Part shown: one piece after another, positions 34,896 to 44,405 of the stretch
Numbering within the stretch: position 1 is the stretch's first letter
Layout of the letters: every line of letters begins with the position of its first letter
Assembly: GCA_023954715.1 (NCBI GenBank)
Contig: JAGSHD010000009.1
Span: forward strand, 1-56,271
Reading direction: 5' to 3'
DNA: 56,271 bases
Source of the DNA: Candidatus Cloacimonadota bacterium
Lineage (GTDB): Bacteria > Muiribacteriota > UBA6191
Program-made: the position numbers and the translations under genes
Notes under the pieces: model-generated
Seen by the model: only the letters and a program-made list of their open reading frames with translations
The model's database searches: none
Told to the model about the DNA's origin: nothing

Positions 34896-36013
34896 TACAG
34901 TAAGTCACCTGGAGATACAATCTCAATTTCAGCATCTTTAAACTCTTGAATCACATCCATTAAAGCAAGTGCACTGACCTTTTTTTCGTGCATAATGGCA
35001 ATTTGAGTCTTTCGCTTATAACTTTTTTTAATGAGTCCTCTTAGATTATTACGAATGATATTTTGGTCTTTATCATTATCTAAAAAGCCATAGTTTCGTT
35101 TTAGAGTAGGTACACCTAGTCTTTTGGCAGTTTTAAAGGCAACGGACTTTGAACTAGTAATACTATCTATAAAATATAGTTTTGAATGATCCTTAATCTC
35201 CTGCATGATGATATCCATATACTTCTGATTGGAAGTAGATAACGAGCCTTGGTGGTTATTTACCCCCACAATCAATGGTACTGAGGATAAAAGAGATTTA
35301 GTTCGTGACTGTACCTCAAGAGGGCTTAGACCTTCTTTGATCATATGGTCAAAATCAAAATAGGCGCGTCCTTTAGCAGGTTGCATTGGCATATGGAGCA
35401 TTAACTCATATCCTAATTTATAACTTTGTTTCGCTAAGACTTTACTTTGTTCGTAAAAGGGTAATACGGCAAAGGTAATGGATAAAGGAATCTTTTTTAA
35501 GAGTCGATATCCCTTTCCCATGTAACCCATATCATCAACGATGATGGCAACTTTTGCCCTAGGATGGTTTTTTGAAAATATGATGTGTGCTTGCTGACGG
35601 TTTTGTAGATTAATCTCTAGCTCTTGCCCAACTTCATTAGAGTTAAATTGTCCTGAATAACCACAGTTCTTAAAAATATCCCGTGAAAATTTTCGGTGTA
35701 AAAATTTAAGATTTACCCAATTAGGGACTTGGTACTGTATAAAAAAGTGATCGGACCGATCGTCATGAACCAATATAGAATAGGGGTAAGATAGAGAGTC
35801 TAGATAGGTCTCTAAAAATGCTTTAATACTTTGATTAGAATCACTTTGTATGGGTCTATAGTCGGCTGTATAATCTAACTTAATATTATTGCTATAGTAA
35901 TCCTCCATTAATGATTTTATACGACTTCTAAGAGAAGGGATTTGTTCATTTGTGTGGATTGATGAAATGGCAAAGAGCATTGCAAGAAAAGTAATTGAGA
36001 ATAGTTGCTTCAT
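34892..36013 (-). CDS. Divergent polysaccharide deacetylase family protein (YibQ-like)
   Basis: About 373 residues from ATG 36013, which gives a good signal sequence (MKQLFSITFLAMLFAISS); a TTG 12 nt earlier is possible. From about residue 150 it shows the family fold: VAIIVDDMGYMG, LSITFAVLPF, LGYELMLHMPMQP, VGVNNHQGS and FIDSITSSKS, where the Asp/His residues of NodB-type deacetylases are partly kept. In many diderms this gene follows ftsEX-envC-ctpA, as here, which implies a role in periplasmic envelope maintenance. Substrate unproven. Confidence 0.85.
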   Translation of the reverse strand: MKQLFSITFLAMLFAISSIHTNEQIPSLRSRIKSLMEDYYSNNIKLDYTADYRPIQSDSNQSIKAFLETYLDSLSYPYSILVHDDRSDHFFIQYQVPNWVNLKFLHRKFSRDIFKNCGYSGQFNSNEVGQELEINLQNRQQAHIIFSKNHPRAKVAIIVDDMGYMGKGYRLLKKIPLSITFAVLPFYEQSKVLAKQSYKLGYELMLHMPMQPAKGRAYFDFDHMIKEGLSPLEVQSRTKSLLSSVPLIVGVNNHQGSLSTSNQKYMDIIMQEIKDHSKLYFIDSITSSKSVAFKTAKRLGVPTLKRNYGFLDNDKDQNIIRNNLRGLIKKSYKRKTQIAIMHEKKVSALALMDVIQEFKDAEIEIVSPGDLLY

Positions 36014-36119
36014 AGGTACGTTCAATTGTATATGTCTAGTTTTGTTATATCTAAAAAGAAATACAAATCTAGCAGGTTATGTTTTCAAAAGCCAACGCTT
36101 TGAAATTCGATTAAAGTGC

Positions 36120-36157
36120 AAAAAAGGTTGATCTATGAAAAGACAAGATCAACCTTT
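36120..36157 (-). terminator. Terminator downstream of ctpA
   Basis: AAAGGTTGATCT (36123-36134) pairs perfectly with AGATCAACCTTT (36146-36157); on the minus strand the stem ends in a T6 run. It separates ctpA from the deacetylase-like gene. Confidence 0.85.
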
Positions 36158-36169
36158 ATTGTGAAAATA

Positions 36170-37561
36170 TTATTTTAATTTACTAAAAATTACATTGGCC
36201 TTTAAAAGATCAATAGCTCGTTTTAATTGTACGTCAAACTTAGGAATGTTCATAAAATCATCAGTAGAGTCTTTACTAGCTACTTTTGATTTAGTATCAA
36301 TTGGATCTTTTGCTTTAGACTGATCAGTAGGGTGATCCTTTAGATAGGTATTTTGTTTCTTTTCAGTTTTTTTGTAATTTTTCTGGTTGATTGCTTCTAG
36401 TTCGTCTCTATAACTTTTTAACTCTTTATCTGTAAGCTTTGGAAACTTAACTTCGATATCTGGAGAAACACCTATTTTATGTATTTTTACATCGTTTGGA
36501 GTATAGTAGTAAGCTGTTGTTAGAGCTAAAGCTGAACCGTCAGCTAATGGAAGCACAGTTTGTACTGATCCCTTTCCGAAGGATTTAGTACCTAATAAAA
36601 TACCTCTTTTAGTATCTTTAATAGCTCCAGCGACAATCTCAGAAGCAGATGCAGATCCACCATCGATTAAAACAATTAACGGCCACTTATGGGCATGGTT
36701 GGATCGTGCTTTAAATACAGTAGGTTGTCCTTGTCGAGCTTTGATAGAAACGACAGTTTGATTTTTAGGTAAAAATTGTTGTCCTACTTCTACGGCTGCT
36801 GTAAGAAGACCACCAGGGTTTCCTCTTAAATCAAGGATAAAACCATTTAGTTTGTGGTCTTTCTCCATCTTTGTAATCTCTTTATCCAAATCTTTACCCA
36901 CAGTTGCAGTGAATCCCGTAAGTCTAGCATATCCAAGAGTATCGTTGATCATCCCGGCTTTAACAGAAGGGACTTTAATAAGATCTCGAATGATATCAAT
37001 ATCAATCAACTCTTTTTCACCTTTACGAAAAACAGAAATAGTAACTTTTGTTTTAGGTTTTCCTCTTAAGATTTTCACTGCCGCTTCAACAGACATTCCT
37101 TCTGTGGCTTTACCGTTAATTTTAATAATTTTGTCACTTGCACGAACACCAGCACGAAAAGCAGGAGTACCTTCCATAGGGGAAATGATTGTTAGGACTT
37201 TATCTCTTATCCCGAGTAATATGCCTAGACCACCAAATTCACCTTCGGTTTCTTCTTGCATAGATTTAAAATTAGTTGGGGGCATGTATCTTGAAAAAGG
37301 ATCATCTAACTTTTTTAAAATCCCTTGAATGGCACCTTCAATCAATACTTTTTGATCTTTAACTTTATCCTCTTCAACATATTTATATTGTACGAGTTTT
37401 AAAACATCGGATACAGTTTTTAGCTCACTAAAGAAGTTCATTTTAACTCGTGCTGCGGTTAGCTCTGAGGTAAAAGGATTTAGGTTGGCTGTTGATAGGA
37501 CATAGTGAAGCCCAATGATTGTGACTCCAGCTAGTAGAATCTTTTTTGTCCAGTTTAACAT
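36170..37561 (-). CDS. ctpA: C-terminal processing peptidase, S41 family
   Basis: About 463 residues from ATG 37561 (GGGAGA just upstream; a TTG at 37573 would overlap that site and is rejected). There is one N-terminal membrane anchor (about 7-24), a PDZ domain (about 100-180, GILLGIRDKVLTIISP), and the tail-specific protease core with catalytic Ser in GGSASASEIVAGA and Lys in SFGKGSVQ. The C-terminal tail is Lys-rich. It cleaves periplasmic proteins at their C-termini, often controlling murein hydrolases. It follows the ftsEX-envC-like genes, which fits that role. Confidence 0.93.
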   Translation of the reverse strand: MLNWTKKILLAGVTIIGLHYVLSTANLNPFTSELTAARVKMNFFSELKTVSDVLKLVQYKYVEEDKVKDQKVLIEGAIQGILKKLDDPFSRYMPPTNFKSMQEETEGEFGGLGILLGIRDKVLTIISPMEGTPAFRAGVRASDKIIKINGKATEGMSVEAAVKILRGKPKTKVTISVFRKGEKELIDIDIIRDLIKVPSVKAGMINDTLGYARLTGFTATVGKDLDKEITKMEKDHKLNGFILDLRGNPGGLLTAAVEVGQQFLPKNQTVVSIKARQGQPTVFKARSNHAHKWPLIVLIDGGSASASEIVAGAIKDTKRGILLGTKSFGKGSVQTVLPLADGSALALTTAYYYTPNDVKIHKIGVSPDIEVKFPKLTDKELKSYRDELEAINQKNYKKTEKKQNTYLKDHPTDQSKAKDPIDTKSKVASKDSTDDFMNIPKFDVQLKRAIDLLKANVIFSKLK

Positions 37562-37594
37562 TTTGTCTCCCAATGTATTATTAGTCTATTTAAC

Positions 37595-38803
37595 TTATCT
37601 TTTTAACCATAAAAGTGGGTTTTTAGGTTGTCTATTCACACGAAAATCAAATCTCAAACGGGAGTTTTTAGTAAATCCATTTGATTTTTGAGGTTTAATA
37701 TTAGCGATTTTATCGCCTCTTTTTACTTTTTGATTTAAGGCTACTAAAATCGAGGATAGATTGCCATACAAAGAGATATACTTACCATCTGGATCATGAC
37801 TAATCATAATTACTTTACCATAAGTTGCTGAATCCCCAGCAGCTCTACCCTTATAAAAGATTTGACCATCCTCTACAGCGTAAACATTTTTGACGTTTTC
37901 TGACTCTAAATCGATCCCAGAATTAAATATGGTTGCGCTGCCTTCTTCTACCTTACCAAATTTACTAACAATTTTAAATGGTTTTGATAGGGGCCATTTT
38001 AAACTATTTCTAGAGATAGATTTTTTATCTAAAAACTGACTAGGAAACTCTGAAGGCTGATCTCCTTGAATTTGCTCTTTTGCTGAGACTAGATTTTGAA
38101 TTTTGTCTTTAATAAACTTGGTGCTTTTATTTAGTTTTTGGCCACGCTCAATTAGAAGGGTTTGCTCTTTTTGAATGTCTGCTAAAAATTTAGTATTTGT
38201 TTTTAACTTTTCTAAATAACCACTTTTTAATTGAAATAGCTCTTTTTCAAGAGTTACTAAAGAGGCTTCATTTTTTGTTAAAGTAATGAGGTCGGTACTC
38301 ATTTTCTTTTTTTCGTTTTTTAATTGTTGAAATTGGCCTGAATCTGTTTGAATGATTTGGTTATAATAGTGAATCCTACGGTCAAACTCTGCAATGTTTT
38401 TAAAAGAAAAAAGCATACTTAGAAATGGTTGATTTCGGTTGGTATATACATATTTGAGTCGGTCATAAAACGAGATTTCGTATTTTTTAAGTTTAACTTT
38501 TGATGACTTTACTCTTGATTTACCTTTACTTATAGAGACTTTTACGGCTTTGATCTTTTCATTGAGTTCTTGAGACTTTTGTTTAATCAGCCAGAGCTCT
38601 CGTTTACTAGCAGCAATTTTATCTTTTAAGGAGTCCTGTTGAATCTCAAGCTCTTGTAATCTAGAACTACCCACTGTTATTTTACTCATCAAGGAGTCGA
38701 GCTCTCGTTTTTGACCAAGAAGCTTTTGGTTAACTTCTTGTAGAGAGCTTGAAAAAGTAAAGGTATGTGAAAATACCAAAAATAAGGTGACGAGCTTTAA
38801 CAT
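37595..38803 (-). CDS. EnvC-like murein hydrolase activator with degenerate LytM domain
   Basis: A 402-residue periplasmic protein: signal sequence (1-19), two long coiled-coil stretches (about 20-125 and 150-255), then an M23/LytM domain (about 275-400). The zinc ligands of active M23 enzymes are lost: the HxGID motif is NSGIDLES, the YxHL motif is LYGNLSS, and the LHFE motif is LRFDFR. This matches EnvC, which activates amidases instead of cutting peptidoglycan. Its ATG directly follows the ftsX stop (TAAATG), the known partner order. FtsEX would drive it from the membrane. Confidence 0.9.
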   Translation of the reverse strand: MLKLVTLFLVFSHTFTFSSSLQEVNQKLLGQKRELDSLMSKITVGSSRLQELEIQQDSLKDKIAASKRELWLIKQKSQELNEKIKAVKVSISKGKSRVKSSKVKLKKYEISFYDRLKYVYTNRNQPFLSMLFSFKNIAEFDRRIHYYNQIIQTDSGQFQQLKNEKKKMSTDLITLTKNEASLVTLEKELFQLKSGYLEKLKTNTKFLADIQKEQTLLIERGQKLNKSTKFIKDKIQNLVSAKEQIQGDQPSEFPSQFLDKKSISRNSLKWPLSKPFKIVSKFGKVEEGSATIFNSGIDLESENVKNVYAVEDGQIFYKGRAAGDSATYGKVIMISHDPDGKYISLYGNLSSILVALNQKVKRGDKIANIKPQKSNGFTKNSRLRFDFRVNRQPKNPLLWLKR

Positions 38804-39685
38804 TTATACTAAAAACCTTCTTAAGGATAAAAGGCTTCCAAAGAGCCCTAAGGCGATACCTAAGAACAAAAGCTTTATTGTTAATGGTATAAAAGCAGCT
38901 GTTTTCATAACGATAAATAGGTCCGGAACAATCGTAGAGATTTGAGAAATTAAATACTCATATCCACAATATAAACACAAAATGGCACAAAGAGCGCCAA
39001 TTAAGCCTTGTAGCATTCCCTCGATCAAAAATGGCATACGAATAAACCAGTTAGTTGCTCCAACAAGTCTCATAATTTCGATTTGATCTTTACGAGCAAA
39101 CACGGTTAAACGAATCGTATTTACAATAATCGATAGATTAGCCAAACCAAGTAAAATTACGATCCATGAACCTATAGCTTTGGTCATATTAATGATCTTC
39201 AATAAGTGATCGACCCAATCCTTGCCCGTAGAAGACTCTTGAATAATATCCAAAGAGTCAAAGCTCTTTCGAAATGTTGCCATGTCAGCATTAGACTTTA
39301 ATTGTATTGTAATAGTATTAGGTAGTGGGTTTGAGCTCAAATTGTCTAGTAAATTACCATCGTTTTTAAGATCTTTTCTCATTTGAGCAAGAGCCTCAGT
39401 TTTATCAATAAACTGATGAGACTCTATGTTAGTATCTTGCTTTATTTTTAACACGAGCTCTTCTAGTTGGTGATCTGTAGCGTGATCATTTAGATAGAAG
39501 TTGATTTGTAATTGGTTTTGAAGTGAATAGAGCAGTGTATTTAGATTAGAATAAAAAAGTAAAAACCCACCTAAAATTGTTAATGAAATTGCAACTGTAG
39601 AAATAGTTGCCCAAGCCATGATGCCAGCTTTTCTAAAGCCAAGAAGTGCTTCTGAAAAGAAGAAAGATAAGGTACTAAGCTTCAT
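38804..39685 (-). CDS. ftsX: Cell division protein FtsX
   Basis: A 293-residue permease-like protein. The N-terminal helix is at about 22-45, then a periplasmic domain of about 100 residues that binds EnvC-type activators, then three helices (about 165-290) around the family motif FARKDQIEIMRLVGATNWF. FtsX does not transport; it transmits ATPase movement to the periplasmic activator. It overlaps the ftsE end by 11 nt and is followed at once by the EnvC-like gene. Confidence 0.93.
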   Translation of the reverse strand: MKLSTLSFFFSEALLGFRKAGIMAWATISTVAISLTILGGFLLFYSNLNTLLYSLQNQLQINFYLNDHATDHQLEELVLKIKQDTNIESHQFIDKTEALAQMRKDLKNDGNLLDNLSSNPLPNTITIQLKSNADMATFRKSFDSLDIIQESSTGKDWVDHLLKIINMTKAIGSWIVILLGLANLSIIVNTIRLTVFARKDQIEIMRLVGATNWFIRMPFLIEGMLQGLIGALCAILCLYCGYEYLISQISTIVPDLFIVMKTAAFIPLTIKLLFLGIALGLFGSLLSLRRFLV

Positions 39686-40361
39686 CGTGGTATGTTCCTC
39701 TCATGGAATCGTTGATCACTTTTCCACCTTTGAGATGGAGAACTCTTCTTTGTAGGCGATTTACCAAGGAGGCATCGTGAGTTGCCACCATTACAGTAGT
39801 ACCTCGTTCATGAATATCTAATAGTACTTTCATGATCTCATAAGATAACTCAGGATCTAAGTTACCTGTTGGTTCATCGGTCAATAATATTGCAGGGTCG
39901 TTTACTAATGCTCTTGCGATACAGATTCTTTGTTGTTCTCCGCCCGACATTTCGTGGGGTAAGGCTGATTTTCTGTGCCCGAGTCCCATCATTTCTAAGA
40001 CTTGCATTGTTTTATGCTCTATCTCATCATAACTAGCCTCTACAACTCTTAAGGCGAAGGCTACGTTTTCAAAGGCAGTTTTAGAAGCCATTAGTTTAAA
40101 ATCTTGAAAAACTACACCGATAGATCTTCTTAGATAAGGAATGGCGCCAAGTGATAGTCGTTCAATGTTTCTACCATCAATAAGTATGTTGCCAGAGGTA
40201 GGTTTTTCATCGCGAAAAATTAATCTCATTAGAGTTGTTTTACCAGCACCACTAGGTCCAACTAGAAAAACAAATTCACCTTTTTGAATATGTAAATTTA
40301 TATTGTCTAAAGCTTTCACATCCGATGAATAGCTCTTATTTACTTGGTACATTTGAATCAT
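39675..40361 (-). CDS. ftsE: Cell division ATP-binding protein FtsE
   Basis: The start is set at ATG 40361: AGAGGA at 40376-40371 is 9 nt upstream, whereas a TTG at 40379 would precede that site. This gives MIQMYQVNKSY, the usual FtsE beginning. Walker A GPSGAGKTT, Q-loop VFQDFKLM, signature MSGGEQQR, Walker B LLTDEPTGNLDP and switch His ATHD are all present in about 228 residues. It works with FtsX at the division site. It is the first gene of the ftsE-ftsX-envC-like-ctpA cluster. Confidence 0.95.
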   Translation of the reverse strand: MIQMYQVNKSYSSDVKALDNINLHIQKGEFVFLVGPSGAGKTTLMRLIFRDEKPTSGNILIDGRNIERLSLGAIPYLRRSIGVVFQDFKLMASKTAFENVAFALRVVEASYDEIEHKTMQVLEMMGLGHRKSALPHEMSGGEQQRICIARALVNDPAILLTDEPTGNLDPELSYEIMKVLLDIHERGTTVMVATHDASLVNRLQRRVLHLKGGKVINDSMRGTYHDEA

Positions 40362-40411
40362 TATCAAAAATCCTCTCAAAATTTTGCGTCATCGTACTAA
40401 TTTTGAAAGTT

Positions 40412-40456
40412 AAAATCAACAAAAAACCGTTAATTTTGCTGTATTTTGTTGATTTT
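40412..40456 (-). other. AT-rich inverted repeat between a GNAT gene and ftsE
   Basis: Arms AAAATCAACAAAA (40412-40424) and TTTTGTTGATTTT (40444-40456), perfect over 13 bp with a 19-nt loop. It may be a weak terminator of the upstream GNAT gene on the minus strand, or an operator in front of ftsE. Confidence 0.5.
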
Positions 40457-40498
40457 TGTGTAAAACTGCTAGTAAAGGAGATCCAAAGAAAAATTGGT

Positions 40499-41050
40499 TT
40501 ATAGATCGCTTTTAAGCTTTGAATAAACTAAAGAGTCTCTTCTTTCATTGTTTAATATACAGTTTGATCGTAACACTCCATCTAAAACATAGCCACTATT
40601 TAGTGCCACAGCTTGTGATTTGATGTTTTTAGGAATGCATCGAATCTCAATACGAAAAAAGCCTAAATTAAATAGCTGTTTTTCTAATGTTTTTACTGCC
40701 TCGATCATGTAACCATTGCCCGAGTATTTAGAATTCAACCAATAGCCAATTTCACAAACCTTTTGATCTAAGTCTAAATTAATTGCTCCAATGTTGCCAA
40801 TATATTGATTTGAGTCATTAATATAAATACCAAATTCATAGGCCTTATTAAGACTCCAGCAATCTTGTGTGATTTTAATAAATGTTTCAGAGTCTTGGAC
40901 GGAATTGGTTTTCTGGACCCAAGGTAAAAACTCTTGTAATGCTACACGATCTAAATCAATCATTTCAAACATAGTTTGGGCATTAGATAAAGTGTGCTTT
41001 TGTAGGTGAATTCGATCACCTTGTATAAAATGAGAAATAGTTGGACTCAT
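40499..41050 (-). CDS. RimJ/RimL-type GNAT N-acetyltransferase
   Basis: A 183-residue GNAT of the RimJ/RimL-like group: IHLQKHTLSNAQTMFEMI and LQEFLPWVQ at the N-terminus, EIGYWLNSKYSGNGYMIEA holding the acetyl-CoA loop, and FFRIEIRCIPKNIKSQAVALNSGY with the conserved Asn/Ser helix. Relatives acetylate ribosomal-protein N-termini or small amines. It starts 2 nt after the preceding unknown gene ends, so the two are co-transcribed. Confidence 0.87.
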   Translation of the reverse strand: MSPTISHFIQGDRIHLQKHTLSNAQTMFEMIDLDRVALQEFLPWVQKTNSVQDSETFIKITQDCWSLNKAYEFGIYINDSNQYIGNIGAINLDLDQKVCEIGYWLNSKYSGNGYMIEAVKTLEKQLFNLGFFRIEIRCIPKNIKSQAVALNSGYVLDGVLRSNCILNNERRDSLVYSKLKSDL

Positions 41051-41052
41051 GT

Positions 41053-41661
41053 TTAATTAATTTGCTTCAGTTTGATCGTTGATAGTAGATGGGCTTGGTA
41101 AAACACAGAATGAGTAAGTTTAAAGGCCACTTCAACAATGGTATCAGTTTGATCGGCAACTTGCTTGGAGTCACCAGCTCCAAATAATTGAAAAAGCTCT
41201 TTGTTCAACTCTTTAGCTTCATTGGAGGTTTTAGTAAGCTCTAGATATAAGGAGTCTGTTTTAGATATTTGATAAGTGTTTAGTTCTTCTTCAACAAAAT
41301 CAATGAGCAAAACTAGCTCTTCAATAAATTCGCTTTTAAAGTCCGACTTTACAAATAGTTCGTCAAATAAAAATAGAATAACTTGTTGGGACTGCATTAA
41401 GTCGCTCAGGTTTAAAAACTGATTCACTTGAACCAAAAGTTGATCTCGCTTTTTGAGATACTTTTTTTGCATTTGTGCGGTATCAAAGGATCGAGTACTT
41501 TGGTCTTCTAGAAGTTGCTCAAGGGGAGTATCATCTTTGGAGATTATGTACTCTATAATACCAAAAAAAACGTAGGATACAGAGTCGTTAATCTTTTCGG
41601 CTTCTGTTAGGTAGTTGTAAAAGCAGGACTTAAAAATTTCTAGTGAAAAAGATGTGGGCAT
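41053..41661 (-). CDS. Unknown cytoplasmic helical protein
   Basis: A 202-residue acidic, mostly helical protein without signal or membrane segment. I do not recognise it. Leu- and Phe-rich helices (LLVQVNQFLNLSDLMQSQQV, ELVLLIDFVEEEL) suggest a helical bundle. Co-transcription with the RimL-like acetyltransferase (2-nt gap) raises the possibility that it is its substrate or partner, which is only inference. No ribosome site is obvious upstream of the start. Confidence 0.6.
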   Translation of the reverse strand: MPTSFSLEIFKSCFYNYLTEAEKINDSVSYVFFGIIEYIISKDDTPLEQLLEDQSTRSFDTAQMQKKYLKKRDQLLVQVNQFLNLSDLMQSQQVILFLFDELFVKSDFKSEFIEELVLLIDFVEEELNTYQISKTDSLYLELTKTSNEAKELNKELFQLFGAGDSKQVADQTDTIVEVAFKLTHSVFYQAHLLSTIKLKQIN

Positions 41662-41852
41662 ATTGGGATCCTAAGCAGTTAGGTAAGTTTTTAGACAATT
41701 TCATTTTAAACCTAATTTATAATGAGTGCAATTGAAATCATAAAAAAGCGTTTGAAGTACTTTTAGGATGAAAATTTTCACTCAGCAACAGTATAGATTT
41801 ATAGTACAAAAATGTCTTTAAAAATAGATAATGATAAGACAAAATATTTATA

Positions 41853-41871
41853 AGAATATCCAGGATATTCT
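41853..41871. promoter_or_regulatory. 19-nt palindrome upstream of the gcvT promoter
   Basis: AGAATATCC-A-GGATATTCT, perfect 9-bp arms around a single base, lying 29 bp upstream of the -35 element. It looks like a dimeric transcription factor site. The rest of the gene-free 41662-41994 region shows no glycine riboswitch and no reading frame. Confidence 0.5.
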
Positions 41872-41900
41872 ATAAGGAGATAAATGTAGATACACTAGCA

Positions 41901-41929
41901 TTGACACTATTCAATAGAGGATGTATTTT
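41901..41929 (+). promoter_or_regulatory. Sigma-70 promoter of gcvT-glyA-gcvH
   Basis: Consensus -35 TTGACA (41901-41906), 17-nt spacer, -10 TATTTT (41924-41929), about 66 nt before the gcvT start. This is the best promoter in the window. Confidence 0.75.
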
Positions 41930-41994
41930 ACTCTAAATTATTAATTGTCTTATCAAGTATTTATACCACTTAGATTATTCATTTTGGAGGATCC

Positions 41995-43098
41995 ATGAGT
42001 TCAGCAACAGAAAGTGTAAAAACAGCTTTATATGAAGTGCATCAAGAATTAGGTGCAAAATTAATCGACTTTCACGGATGGATTATGCCAGTACAGTTCG
42101 AAGGGATAATTAAAGAGCATGAACATGTAAGAAACTCCGTTGGGGTATTTGATGTGTCACACATGGGTGAATTTTACTTAATTGGTGAAGATGCACAAAG
42201 TGCTTTACAAAAGATAGTGGCAAATAATGTTTCTCGATTAGAGGATGGCCAATGCTTATACAGTCCTCTTTGTTATGACAATGGGACGATGGTAGATGAT
42301 CTTTTGGTATATAGATTTAACTCTAAAAAATATATGATCGTGGTAAACGCTTCAAATATTCAAAAAGATTTTGATTGGATGTCTTCAAAGTTGTCCGGAG
42401 ATTGTAAGTTAACAAACCATAGTGATGAAATTTCTTTATTGGCAGTTCAAGGTCCAAAAGCACAAGCGGCATTGTCTTCGTTTTTTAATAAAGATTTATC
42501 AACGGTAGCGACTTACAGATTTACTGAAATCAAATACAATAATAAAGATATCATTGTTTCAAGAACAGGGTACACAGGTGAAGATGGGTTTGAGATTTAC
42601 TTATCTGATGACGACGCTATTACTTTGTATCGTGAATTAGTAGCTATTGATGATGTTAAGCCAATTGGTCTTGGGGCAAGAGATACTTTGCGCTTTGAAG
42701 CAAAGTTACCTTTATACGGAAACGAGTTAAATGATCAAGTAACTCCAATTGAAACAGGTTTAAAACGATTTTGTGATATGGATGGGGATGACTTTATTGG
42801 TAAAGACGTTTTGGCAAAACAAATAGAGCAAAAACCAAGTAAAAAGATTTCAGGAATTGAAATGCTAGATCGTGGTATCCCAAGAACGGGTTACCCTGTA
42901 TTTGATGCTGAAGTAGAAGGTAAACAAATCGGCATTGTGACTTCAGGAAGCCATTGTCCTACTTTAGAAAAGACCTGTGCATTAATATTAATGGACCGAT
43001 TGGGTGGAAAAATAGGAAAACAAGTGTGGGTTGAAATTCGTTCCAAACGAAAATCAGCTAAAATTATCAAAACACCATTTTATAAAAGAGAACAATAA
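41995..43098 (+). CDS. gcvT: Aminomethyltransferase (glycine cleavage T protein)
   Basis: A 367-residue T protein that takes the aminomethyl group from lipoyl-GcvH and gives methylene-tetrahydrofolate and ammonia. Family blocks include [60 protein letters not shown] and the C-terminal [12 protein letters not shown]. Length is normal. GGAGG stands 6 nt before the ATG. It is first in an operon with glyA and gcvH. The P protein and the L protein are not in the window. Confidence 0.95.
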   Translation: MSSATESVKTALYEVHQELGAKLIDFHGWIMPVQFEGIIKEHEHVRNSVGVFDVSHMGEFYLIGEDAQSALQKIVANNVSRLEDGQCLYSPLCYDNGTMVDDLLVYRFNSKKYMIVVNASNIQKDFDWMSSKLSGDCKLTNHSDEISLLAVQGPKAQAALSSFFNKDLSTVATYRFTEIKYNNKDIIVSRTGYTGEDGFEIYLSDDDAITLYRELVAIDDVKPIGLGARDTLRFEAKLPLYGNELNDQVTPIETGLKRFCDMDGDDFIGKDVLAKQIEQKPSKKISGIEMLDRGIPRTGYPVFDAEVEGKQIGIVTSGSHCPTLEKTCALILMDRLGGKIGKQVWVEIRSKRKSAKIIKTPFYKREQ

Positions 43099-43160
43099 AA
43101 CCAATAAATTCAGTCTTATTACTTTTGTTAAGACTATCTATATAAATGAAAAGAGGAACT

Positions 43161-44393
43161 ATGGACTTAATCGATGAAGAAATTCTTCAGGTTCTAAGAG
43201 ACGAAGAAGATAGACAAAGGTCTACAATCGAATTAATCGCTTCAGAAAACTTTACATCAGCAGGTGTAATGGTGGCTCAAGGGTCAGTATTAACCAATAA
43301 ATATGCAGAAGGTTATCCTGGTAAAAGATATTATGGTGGATGTGAAATAGTGGATAAAGCAGAAATTTTAGCCATTAACCGAGCATGTGAGTTATACGGT
43401 GCAAAATATGCAAATGTTCAAGCTCACTCTGGATCGGGAGCAAACATGGCAGTCTATGAGGCTTTACTTGAAATAGGAGATACCGTTATGGGTATGGATT
43501 TATCTCAAGGAGGACACTTAACCCATGGTTGCCCAGTAAACTTTTCTGGAATGCACTATAAGATTCATTCCTATGGACTAGATGAAAATGAGCGAATCGA
43601 TTATGATTCTTTGTTTAAAACAGCTCGTGAAGTAAAACCAAAAATGATTGTGGCTGGTGCTAGTGCTTATCCAAGAGAGATTGATTGGACTAAGTTTCGT
43701 GAGATCGCTGATGAAGTAGGGGCTTATCTTTTAGTAGATATGGCTCATATTGCAGGATTGGTTGCAGCTGGAGTACACTCGTCTCCTGTTGGGATAGCTG
43801 ATGTTGTTACAAGCACAACTCATAAAACTTTGCGAGGTCCTCGTGGTGGATTTGTACTTTCTAACAACGAAGAAATTATTCAAAAAGTAAATAAAATTAT
43901 CTTTCCTGGAATCCAAGGCGGTCCTTTGATGCATGTGATCGCTGCTAAGGCGACAGCATTTTTAGAGGCTCAAAGCTCTGAGTTTGCTGAATACCAAAAG
44001 CAAGTTGTAAAAAATGCAGACGCTTTGTTAAAGCGTTTAATTGAACACGACTTTCGTCCAGTGACTGGTGGTACAGATAATCATTTAGGTTTGATTGATT
44101 TAACAAATAAAAAACTATCTGGTAAAAAAGTAGAGAAAGCCTTAGAAACAGCTGGTATCACTGTAAATAAAAATACAGTACCAAATGAAACACGGTCTCC
44201 TTTTATTACTTCAGGAATTAGAATAGGTACCGCAGCGATTACTTCAAGAAACATGAAAGAAGCTGAGATGGTTAAAATTGCCGATTGGATCAATGAAGTT
44301 GTAAGCAATCATAAAAATGAAGACTTGCTACAATCGATAAAATCAGATATAAAAGAGTTTACTAAAAGTTTTCCAATGCCGTGGGATAGATAA
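43161..44393 (+). CDS. glyA: Serine hydroxymethyltransferase
   Basis: About 410 residues from ATG 43161, which has GAGGA just upstream; an ATG at 43146 has none. It is PLP-dependent and interconverts serine and glycine using tetrahydrofolate. Recognised blocks are [52 protein letters not shown] and the PLP-lysine motif [13 protein letters not shown] (Lys at 222). Placed between gcvT and gcvH, it uses the methylene-tetrahydrofolate made by glycine cleavage or runs the reverse flow. Confidence 0.96.
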   Translation: MDLIDEEILQVLRDEEDRQRSTIELIASENFTSAGVMVAQGSVLTNKYAEGYPGKRYYGGCEIVDKAEILAINRACELYGAKYANVQAHSGSGANMAVYEALLEIGDTVMGMDLSQGGHLTHGCPVNFSGMHYKIHSYGLDENERIDYDSLFKTAREVKPKMIVAGASAYPREIDWTKFREIADEVGAYLLVDMAHIAGLVAAGVHSSPVGIADVVTSTTHKTLRGPRGGFVLSNNEEIIQKVNKIIFPGIQGGPLMHVIAAKATAFLEAQSSEFAEYQKQVVKNADALLKRLIEHDFRPVTGGTDNHLGLIDLTNKKLSGKKVEKALETAGITVNKNTVPNETRSPFITSGIRIGTAAITSRNMKEAEMVKIADWINEVVSNHKNEDLLQSIKSDIKEFTKSFPMPWDR

Positions 44394-44405
44394 AAAGAGG
44401 TTGAT

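Noticed and set aside
36852..37328. A 158-codon frame antisense to ctpA
   Set aside because: It lies wholly inside a conserved protease gene on the other strand and has no ribosome site or recognisable product.
40362..40379. TTG start for FtsE at 40379
   Set aside because: The AGAGGA ribosome site lies after this codon; it fits the ATG at 40361.
40412..40456. Treating the inverted repeat as a certain terminator
   Set aside because: The stem is almost all A-T and no distinct T-run follows, so an operator is equally likely.
41662..41994. Glycine riboswitch upstream of gcvT
   Set aside because: The conserved glycine aptamer core could not be found; only a promoter and a palindrome are seen.
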